From assembly GCA_050694015.1 (NCBI GenBank), contig JBOGWY010000174.1, positions 1 to 6,192 on the forward strand: 6,192 nucleotides of DNA, in the 5' to 3' direction. Each line of letters opens with the position of its first letter. Position 1 is the stretch's first letter. The notes beneath the pieces are model-generated. The model did not search any database. It was not told where the DNA came from and worked only from the letters and a program-made list of their open reading frames with translations. The stretch comes from JBOGWY01 sp050694015 (lineage in GTDB: Bacteria > Actinomycetota > CADDZG01 > WHSQ01). This document shows positions 1 through 4,848 of this stretch, one piece after another. Made by a program: the position numbers and the translations under genes.

Positions 1-706
1 CGAATGCCACTTCGACCACGCTTCCTACGAGGAACTCGTAACCCGTGAGGTTCTTGCCGGGCCGTCCCAGCGGCACCACGTGTGCGCTCGGGATGTGACG
101 CTTGACCTGTCGCGCCAGGTTTCGTTCGGTGGTCTCGGACGGGTCCAACCCCGCGATCACCACCGCGCCGGCGAGAACGCCGTTATGTGTCACGCCTCGC
201 GCTTCAAGTGCCGATATCCCGCTCTCGAAACCGGGCAGATCGTCGAGGGATGCCGTGGCCTGGTCGAGCTGCGGGTCGGTTTCGGTCTGGTACTGGTAGC
301 CGGGGATCTCGACGAACGCGTTGCTCACCTCGCGCGCGCTCGGAGCGCCTCCGGTGATGTAGACGTAGCCGGCCAACGCGATCCCGAGGACCAACGCGAT
401 CAGCCGTGCGACGCGCAGGCGGTGCCACACCTCCGCCATCGCGGCCCCCCACGTTTCCTTCTTGCTGGGGCCGAGGGCGAAGCTCCCCTGCGAGAAGTCG
501 AGCGACGGCGCGCGGGTGTGGATCTCGGCCTTGCCCATCGCGATCTGTTCCGCCTGCCACGCGGCCGATCCCTCTTTCGGACCGGTGTATTCCGGCTCCG
601 GCGGGACTTCGACAACCTTCGGCTTGACACGCGCGGCCTCAACGAGCGCCGTGATGTTGAGCGGGGGCGCCTCCCGCATGCCGTCGAGCCCTTGGATGCG
701 CGTCAT
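1..706 (-). CDS. Single-pass membrane protein of unknown function (3' end beyond window)
   Basis: An uninterrupted reading frame of 235 codons runs from an ATG at 706 off the left edge, so the C-terminus is missing. I do not recognise the family. The first ~97 residues are Pro/Glu/Lys-containing and look cytoplasmic and largely disordered (VVEVPPEPEY near residues 31-40). One hydrophobic segment follows at about 100-117 (LIALVLGIALAGYVYI), preceded by basic residues (WHRLRVAR), which predicts an inside N-terminus and an outside C-terminus. The outer part has a Gly/Val/Ala stretch near 171-186 (GVTHNGVLAGAVVIAG) and a region around 187-235 that looks folded. The first ATG lies one base after the pilT stop (TAAGATG), so the gene is probably co-transcribed and translationally coupled with pilT. 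A second ATG at 679 (residue 10) has a better ribosome site. The pilT linkage hints at a pilus or envelope role, but that is only context. The competing minus frames are Arg-rich shadows. Confidence 0.75.
   Translation of the reverse strand, partial: MTRIQGLDGMREAPPLNITALVEAARVKPKVVEVPPEPEYTGPKEGSAAWQAEQIAMGKAEIHTRAPSLDFSQGSFALGPSKKETWGAAMAEVWHRLRVARLIALVLGIALAGYVYITGGAPSAREVSNAFVEIPGYQYQTETDPQLDQATASLDDLPGFESGISALEARGVTHNGVLAGAVVIAGLDPSETTERNLARQVKRHIPSAHVVPLGRPGKNLTGYEFLVGSVVEVAF
689..693 (-). promoter_or_regulatory. Possible ribosome binding site for an internal start of the membrane protein
   Basis: AAGGG lies 9 nt before the ATG at 679-677. The first ATG (706-704) has no clear Shine-Dalgarno within 5-10 nt and would depend on coupling to pilT termination. 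Translation may therefore start at residue 10 instead of residue 1. Confidence 0.3.
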
Positions 707-707
707 C

Positions 708-1988
708 TTAGGTGTCTAGGACACCGGCCTTCTTGAGGACCAGCTGGAAGTCGTGTGGGCTCATCGCGGCGGCCGAGGCGTCCTCGAGGGTCGCATGACC
801 GTCCTTGTAGAGACCGACGAGCGACTGGTCGAAGGTCTGCATGCCGTAGTAGTTCGACTCTGCGATCAGGTCGTGGATCTCGAGGGTCTTGTCCGCATCG
901 AGGACACAGTCCTTGATGCGACCCGTCATGAGCATGATCTCGATCGCCGGGACGCGGCCCCCACCGATCTTCGGCAACAGTCGCTGCGTCACCACGCCTA
1001 GGAGCGAGGCGGCCAGCGCGCTGCGGACCTGATTGTGCTGGAACGGCGGGAAGAAGTCAACGATGCGGTTGATCGTCTCGACCGCGTCGGTCGTGTGGAG
1101 CGTGGCGATGACCATGTGGCCGGTCTCGGCGGCCTGCAATGCAGCCTGCATCGTCTCGAGATCGCGGATCTCGCCGACGAAGATCACGTCCGGGTCCTGA
1201 CGCATCGCGGCGCGCAACGCACGGTCGAAGCTCTTCGTGTCGTCGCCCACCTCACGCTGCGTTACGACCGACTGCTCATCGTCGTGCAGGATCTCGATCG
1301 GATCTTCGATCGTGACGATGTGGCACGCACGAGTCTTGTTGATGTGCCGGATGATCGCTCCGCACGTCGTCGTCTTGCCCGACGAGGTCGGACCGGTGAC
1401 GAGCAATAGCCCCCGGTGCTCGCTCGCGAGCTTCTCGACCGCCGGCGGCAGCAGGAGGTCGCCGAACTCGGGAACGTTGTCGAGGATGCGGCGAGCTGCG
1501 ATCCCGAGGCTCCCACGATGACGGTGCACGTTGACGCGGAAACGGCCGATACCCGGCTGCGTGTACGCGAAGTCGACTTCGCCGTACTCGTTGAGGGTCA
1601 GGAGCTCTTTGTCGCCGAGAAGGGCCATCGCCATCTCGTCACACTCCGCCGGCACCAGCTTGTCCTCCGCGAGGGTCTTGAGGTGGCCACCCTGGCGGAC
1701 CGTCGGAGGCGCACCGGCCTTGACGTGTAGGTCGGAGGCCGTGAGCTCGACGGTCTGCTGGAGGTAGCGCTCGATAGAGACCTTCGAGTTGGGCTGTGTC
1801 GAGGGGACGACCGCAACCGGAGCAGCGGCGACCGGAGCCACCGGCGCGGCAGCGACCGGTGCCACCGGTGCGGGCGCGAACGGAGCGGCAGCGACCGAAG
1901 GCTTGGGCATGGCATTGTGCTCGGCCAGGTCGATGAGCTTCGGCGCGGCGTGATGCTCGGCGTAGTCGTTGTCGAACTGCTCACTCAT
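708..1988 (-). CDS. pilT: PilT-type twitching motility / pilus retraction ATPase
   Basis: 426-residue secretion-superfamily ATPase of the PilT class; in known systems these hexameric cytoplasmic motors depolymerise type IV pili. Visible in order: an Ala/Pro/Val-rich N-terminal region (about 32-61) containing a duplicated 8-residue unit; the N-terminal domain with SDLHVKAG (85-92); Walker A GPTSSGKTTT (199-208); Asp box TIEDPIE (226-232); Walker B DVIFVGEIRD (267-276); His box GHMVIATLHTTDA (290-302); then QRLLPKIGGGR and YYGMQTFDQSL (380-390). Classical proteobacterial PilT has AIRNLI after the EI(L/M) helix; here the position reads GRIKDCVLD (356-364). Proteins of this class are usually about 340-370 residues, so the excess is the N-terminal extension. 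I start at the ATG at 1988 because GGGAG lies 8 nt upstream; a longer frame to 2027 adds 13 residues without such support. No pilB, pilC or pilin gene is in the window, so the partner machinery must be elsewhere. A PilU-like paralogue role cannot be excluded. Confidence 0.95.
   Translation of the reverse strand: MSEQFDNDYAEHHAAPKLIDLAEHNAMPKPSVAAAPFAPAPVAPVAAAPVAPVAAAPVAVVPSTQPNSKVSIERYLQQTVELTASDLHVKAGAPPTVRQGGHLKTLAEDKLVPAECDEMAMALLGDKELLTLNEYGEVDFAYTQPGIGRFRVNVHRHRGSLGIAARRILDNVPEFGDLLLPPAVEKLASEHRGLLLVTGPTSSGKTTTCGAIIRHINKTRACHIVTIEDPIEILHDDEQSVVTQREVGDDTKSFDRALRAAMRQDPDVIFVGEIRDLETMQAALQAAETGHMVIATLHTTDAVETINRIVDFFPPFQHNQVRSALAASLLGVVTQRLLPKIGGGRVPAIEIMLMTGRIKDCVLDADKTLEIHDLIAESNYYGMQTFDQSLVGLYKDGHATLEDASAAAMSPHDFQLVLKKAGVLDT
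1822..1869 (-). repeat. 24-bp tandem duplication in the pilT linker
   Basis: Two adjacent 24-bp units (1822-1845 and 1846-1869) differ at only a few positions and encode the octapeptide PVAPVAAA twice (residues 41-56), followed by a partial PVA. Similar degenerate sequence continues on both sides. The repeat expands the flexible Ala/Pro/Val tether between the short acidic N-terminus and the PilT core, and could vary in copy number by slippage. Confidence 0.8.
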
Positions 1989-2095
1989 CAAGAACACTCC
2001 CGGTCGGTTGTCCGTTGCAGGCACCACTCAACGGCACAGAGACCGTAGGGAAAATACGGAGATGTGACTACGTAGAGGTGGCGAGAAGGGGCTGG
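1989..2095 (-). other. Intergenic region upstream of pilT
   Basis: 107 bp between the DinB-family stop and the pilT start. It contains a short inverted repeat at 2043-2059 (arms CCGTA/TACGG, 7-nt loop) and an 8-bp palindrome CTACGTAG at 2068-2075. Neither is followed by a T-run on the minus strand, so an intrinsic terminator is not supported. No convincing -35/-10 pair is visible, though the gap is large enough for a pilT promoter. Confidence 0.4.
1997..2001 (-). promoter_or_regulatory. Ribosome binding site deciding the pilT start
   Basis: GGGAG sits 8 nt before the ATG at 1988-1986. It favours this start over the upstream in-frame start at 2027. Confidence 0.6.
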
Positions 2096-2638
2096 TTAGG
2101 CGTCGGCCAGGCGGGCGTAACCCTGCTCCACGTCGTGGGCGTGGTGGATCGGGTCGTGGATGAGGTACCGGGCGAAGGTCTCGACCGTGAAACGGGCCCC
2201 GTCGCTCCGGTTCCCCGTCCGCTCCCATCGCTCCCCTGCGACGACGTCGAAATGGGCCGCCAGCGACCGGGCCGCCGCCTCGATCTCACCCGCGACCGCG
2301 TCCGGATCCTGGGTCTGGTAGTCGCCCTCGATGGCCGCCGCGTCCTGATCCCAGTTCGGGTAGTCCGGGTCGTCCTGGGTCAGCATCAGATCGAGCCGGT
2401 AGTCGTAGAGCCGGAAGACGTCCCGCACGTGACACGCGTACTCGAGCCCCGACCAGCGGTCGTCGGACGGGCGCCTCCGGACGTCCGGGTGGACCAAGAG
2501 CGTCGGCCAGCGTCCCGCGTTGGCACGCAGCATGTCCCCGACCTGCTCGCGAGGGAAGCTCCGCACGTCGAAGCCGCACTCGTCGCAAACGCGCTCGAGA
2601 ACGAAGGTCCAGTCTTTCGTGTCGGGGACGATCGGCAT
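2096..2638 (-). CDS. DinB-family (DinB/YfiT-like) putative metal-binding protein
   Basis: 180 residues, complete. It resembles the actinobacterial DinB-family proteins of the DinB/YfiT/mycothiol-dependent enzyme fold, a four-helix bundle that usually binds a divalent metal through three His. Visible features: TKDWTFVLERVCDECGFD at the N-terminus with a CxxC pair (Cys18, Cys21); WSGLEYACHVRDVFRLYDYR (62-81) supplying His70; PNWDQDAAA (94-102); and RSDGARFTVETFARYLIHD followed by PIHHAHDV (144-170) with His161, 165, 166 and 168 as candidate ligands. Family members include thiol-dependent transferases and isomerases, but most, including this subgroup, lack an assigned reaction, so none is claimed. 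The Cys pair is only two of the four ligands a zinc ribbon would need. The start ATG has an AGGAAAGAGAG purine tract just upstream. It lies 32 bp after the MEDS stop and is probably the last gene of that transcript. Confidence 0.85.
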   Translation of the reverse strand: MPIVPDTKDWTFVLERVCDECGFDVRSFPREQVGDMLRANAGRWPTLLVHPDVRRRPSDDRWSGLEYACHVRDVFRLYDYRLDLMLTQDDPDYPNWDQDAAAIEGDYQTQDPDAVAGEIEAAARSLAAHFDVVAGERWERTGNRSDGARFTVETFARYLIHDPIHHAHDVEQGYARLADA

Positions 2639-2640
2639 CG

Positions 2641-2651
2641 CTCTCTTTCCT
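2641..2651 (-). promoter_or_regulatory. Strong ribosome binding site for the DinB-family gene
   Basis: The purine tract AGGAAAGAGAG ends 2 nt before the ATG at 2638-2636. Its AGGA part lies about 9 nt upstream, a normal Shine-Dalgarno distance. It supports independent translation within the operon. Confidence 0.6.
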
Positions 2652-2670
2652 ACCAGAGCGAGTGAGGAAG

Positions 2671-3225
2671 TTAGGCGACCGGGATGACCCTCGAGTGCAA
2701 GCCAGATATCCGGTCCCGATCGGCCGCCCGCAAAGCCCGGTCGAAGCTCGTCATCGGGTAGGCGCAGTAGACCGAGAGCGGATGCTCTGTGGTGAACCGG
2801 TTCCAGAACGCCTCGATCTCGAGAGTGGCGGCGACGTCGCCTTCGCCCCAGAGCAGGGCAACCATCTCTCCGAAGAGCCGCACCGAACGGCCACGGCCGC
2901 GAGCCGCCGCGATCGCGCCGCCGAAAACACGTTCCAACGCGGCCCCATCGAGGTTGCCATCCACCATGACCTCTCCGCGCACGTCCTCGGCGCGGCGCGC
3001 GATGTAACGAGAGGACACCGCAGCTTCTGAAAGGTTGATGCCGGCACCGACGAGCATCGCCTCGATCGAGTCACGGTGGACATCGGTGGCCACGACGATG
3101 ACGGCCTCGCCACCGCGCAGCGCGGGCAACAGGTAGTCGCGCACGGATTCGGCGAGGTGATCGTCGGAGTCGTAGAACTGGACGACGTGCTCGTTTCGGT
3201 GAACGTGGGTACGCGATCGCGTCAC
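2671..3225 (-). CDS. MEDS-domain protein (DcmR-like sensory domain), stand-alone
   Basis: 184 residues from the GTG at 3225. The whole protein is one MEDS domain (methanogen/methylotroph DcmR sensory domain, related to the KaiC/RecA-like fold). Hallmarks: HVVQFYDSDDHLAESV (13-28), LRGGEAVIVVAT (36-47), RSVRLFGEMVALLWGEGD (113-130), LEIEAFWNRF (135-144) and LSVYCAYPM (150-158). No helix-turn-helix, kinase or STAS domain is attached, so it presumably acts by protein contact or ligand binding. It lies about 10 bp downstream of the MASE1-PAS gene; GAGG at 3234-3231 overlaps that junction and is 5 nt from the GTG at 3225, suggesting translational coupling. A GTG at 3231 would add two residues. The frame is open back to an ATG at 3345, but that start would overlap the MASE1-PAS C-terminus by about 110 bp and its extra residues do not resemble the family. 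Confidence 0.88.
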   Translation of the reverse strand: MTRSRTHVHRNEHVVQFYDSDDHLAESVRDYLLPALRGGEAVIVVATDVHRDSIEAMLVGAGINLSEAAVSSRYIARRAEDVRGEVMVDGNLDGAALERVFGGAIAAARGRGRSVRLFGEMVALLWGEGDVAATLEIEAFWNRFTTEHPLSVYCAYPMTSFDRALRAADRDRISGLHSRVIPVA

Positions 3226-3230
3226 GCTCA

Positions 3231-3234
3231 CCTC
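3231..3234 (-). promoter_or_regulatory. Ribosome binding site deciding the GTG start of the MEDS gene
   Basis: GAGG lies just after the TGA (3238-3236) of the upstream sensor gene and 5 nt before the GTG at 3225-3223. The layout (stop, then Shine-Dalgarno, then start within 16 nt) is typical of coupled translation. Confidence 0.5.
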
Positions 3235-3235
3235 G

Positions 3236-4735
3236 TCAGGCCTCGGGAGCGTCGACGACCCGGGCCGGTTCCTCGCGCACGAAGTCTCCAGCCCGCAGTT
3301 CTTCGAGTGGATCGCCGAGCAGCTCCCCGACGATCCTCCGTGCACGATCGAGTGTGCTCTCGAGGTACTCCCGCTGTTTGTCGTGCAGCCCGAGGTCGAG
3401 CGCGGTCTTGGCCGCCGCGAGCCCTTGGACGATCGTGTCGTTGAGCTGGAGGGCCTGGCCCTGGCGGATCTCGGCCTCGCGTAGCCTCCTTACCTCCCTC
3501 TGCAGGTCGATCTCCTCGGTGATGTCCTGGACGGTTCCGACCATGCGCACCGGCTTCCCGTCGGGGCCCAATTCCACCAGCCCTTTGCCCCGGAGGATCC
3601 GCGACCCGTCGGGTCGCTCGATCCGGTACTCGACCAGCGCTCCGACGCCGTCCGTCGCGAACGCGTTCGTCACGTTCGTTCTGATCTGGTCACGGTCCTC
3701 CTCGGCCACCCGTTCCATCGCCGAATCGAACGTCACCGTGAACTCACCGGGCTCGTATCCGTAGATCCGGTACATCTCGTCGGACCATTCGACGGTGTCG
3801 TTGGTGATGTCCCACTCCCAACTCCCGAGGTGGGCCAGAGCCTGCGCCTCGCCGAGGTTCGACGCGGCTACCTCCAGCTTGCGCACCACGTCGTCGCGTT
3901 CGCGAAGCGTCGCCGCCAGCACGTAGAGACTGATCGCCACGATCGCGAGCAACCCCTGCAGGAGCTGCACGCTCTCGGTCTCGGTCGCCCCCCCGATCGG
4001 CACGGACCCTCGCACGGTGGCGGTGATCGAGATCGCGCTTATGAGGAGGATCGCCGTCGTGACGCCGATCTGCTTGAACCTCAGGCCGGCCCAGATCAGC
4101 AGCGGGAAGAGAAGGTACGGATAGCGCCAGTTGCCGCCGACGAACACGTATGACGATCCTGCTACCACCGCCGCCACCAACAGGGCGGCCTCGAGCGCGC
4201 GGCTGCGAAGGGCGCGAACCTCGGGAACGACCAACAAGAACGGCGCGACGAGAAGAGCGCCCATCGCGTCCCCGAACCACCACAGGCTCCACCGCGACGC
4301 GACATCTGCTCCGACGATCTCGCCGCCGATCCACAACGCGAGCGTGCCGTTCGATGCCGCGATCGTCGTGCCGACGGCGCCACCGAGGACCACCAGCAGA
4401 AGAACGTCACGGACCGTCGTTAAGCGCCTATCGAAGCGGGCGCGTTTGAGCAGGTAGGCCCCTGCCACCGCTTCGAGCGTGTTCCCCACCGCGATCACTG
4501 CGGCGACCCAGAGCTCGACGTCGCTCGTCACGTTCGCGGCGAAAGCGCCGAGAGCGATGCCCGGCCACATCCGGTACCCGAACAACAACAGAGCCGCGAG
4601 CGAGAGACCGGTAGGGATCCAGACGGGCGTGACGACGCCCTGCGCGACCGAGAGCTCGATCCCGAGCTTCGCCGTCAGGAAATACAAACCGGCGAGGGAA
4701 GCGACCGCCGACCACCGCTTCAGAACATCGTTCAT
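3236..4735 (-). CDS. MASE1-PAS membrane sensor with degenerate histidine-kinase dimerisation helix
   Basis: 499 residues, complete. Residues 1-278 are a multi-pass MASE1-type membrane sensory domain: GLYFLTAKLGIELS (16-29), VWIPTGLSLAALLLFGYRMWPGIALGAF (38-65), GNTLEAVAGAYLLKR (84-98), SLWWFGDAMGALLVAPFLL (150-168), and further hydrophobic spans to about 275. A short linker leads to a PAS_3-like PAS domain (about 295-407): LGSWEWDI, MYRIYGYEPGEF, EYRIERPDGSRI and the end motif GTVQDITEE. A coiled-coil (407-425) joins a helical pair (425-474) similar to the dimerisation/phosphoacceptor region of HisKA_3 kinases, but the H-box reads LQLNDTIVQGL, with Asn432 where the phosphorylated His would be. 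No HATPase, GGDEF or EAL domain follows; the protein ends in an acidic/Pro tail. It probably senses a membrane or small-molecule cue and signals by conformation to a partner, most obviously the MEDS protein downstream. The ATG at 4735 fits the MASE1 N-terminus but has only a weak ribosome site. Confidence 0.9.
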   Translation of the reverse strand: MNDVLKRWSAVASLAGLYFLTAKLGIELSVAQGVVTPVWIPTGLSLAALLLFGYRMWPGIALGAFAANVTSDVELWVAAVIAVGNTLEAVAGAYLLKRARFDRRLTTVRDVLLLVVLGGAVGTTIAASNGTLALWIGGEIVGADVASRWSLWWFGDAMGALLVAPFLLVVPEVRALRSRALEAALLVAAVVAGSSYVFVGGNWRYPYLLFPLLIWAGLRFKQIGVTTAILLISAISITATVRGSVPIGGATETESVQLLQGLLAIVAISLYVLAATLRERDDVVRKLEVAASNLGEAQALAHLGSWEWDITNDTVEWSDEMYRIYGYEPGEFTVTFDSAMERVAEEDRDQIRTNVTNAFATDGVGALVEYRIERPDGSRILRGKGLVELGPDGKPVRMVGTVQDITEEIDLQREVRRLREAEIRQGQALQLNDTIVQGLAAAKTALDLGLHDKQREYLESTLDRARRIVGELLGDPLEELRAGDFVREEPARVVDAPEA

Positions 4736-4848
4736 GGGCTAGTCCCGCGAGAAGTTGAGTGCACCCATGGTGAACGAGCGCGCGGCCGCGCACAAGCCCC
4801 GACGTTTTGTCATGATTCGCGGTAGTCCGCGGGGGTGATGCCGTGGGC
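4736..4848 (-). promoter_or_regulatory. Intergenic region with palindromes, likely promoter zone of the sensor operon
   Basis: 113 bp between the hydrolase stop and the sensor start. It holds a perfect 12-bp palindrome GCGCGGCCGCGC at 4780-4791, about 45 bp before the sensor ATG, and a hairpin at 4818-4831 (CGCGG stem, 4-nt loop) just after the hydrolase stop. The hairpin lacks a downstream T-run on the minus strand, so it is not a canonical terminator. A TTGTGC at about 4795-4790 could be a -35 element but no good -10 follows at 17 nt. The 12-bp palindrome is a candidate operator, with the caveat that G+C-rich palindromes arise readily by chance here. Confidence 0.35.

Noticed and set aside
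80..736. Plus-strand open frame of 218 codons at the left edge
   Set aside because: The minus-strand frame through the same DNA has a clear membrane helix, balanced composition and a start coupled to pilT. The plus frame is Arg-rich and resembles nothing.
2043..2059. CCGTA/TACGG inverted repeat after the DinB-family gene as a terminator
   Set aside because: The stem is 5 bp and the T residues lie in the loop, not after the stem, so termination is not supported.
2015..2665. Plus-strand open frame of 216 codons opposite the DinB-family gene
   Set aside because: It covers the whole DinB-family gene in antisense, encodes low-complexity Val/Arg/Pro sequence and has no family resemblance.
3226..3345. 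N-terminal extension of the MEDS protein from the ATG at 3345
   Set aside because: It would overlap the end of the sensor gene by about 110 bp, and its Ser/Cys/Arg-rich residues do not resemble the MEDS family. The GTG at 3225 has a suitable ribosome site.
4739..4768. Nine-codon leader-like frame (MGALNFSRD, then TAG) just before the sensor ATG
   Set aside because: It has no ribosome site and no attenuator-like structure. A short frame of this kind is expected by chance.
4818..4831. CGCGG/CCGCG hairpin just after the hydrolase stop as an intrinsic terminator
   Set aside because: The stem is only 5 bp and no T-run follows on the minus strand. It is noted only as a hairpin within the intergenic region.
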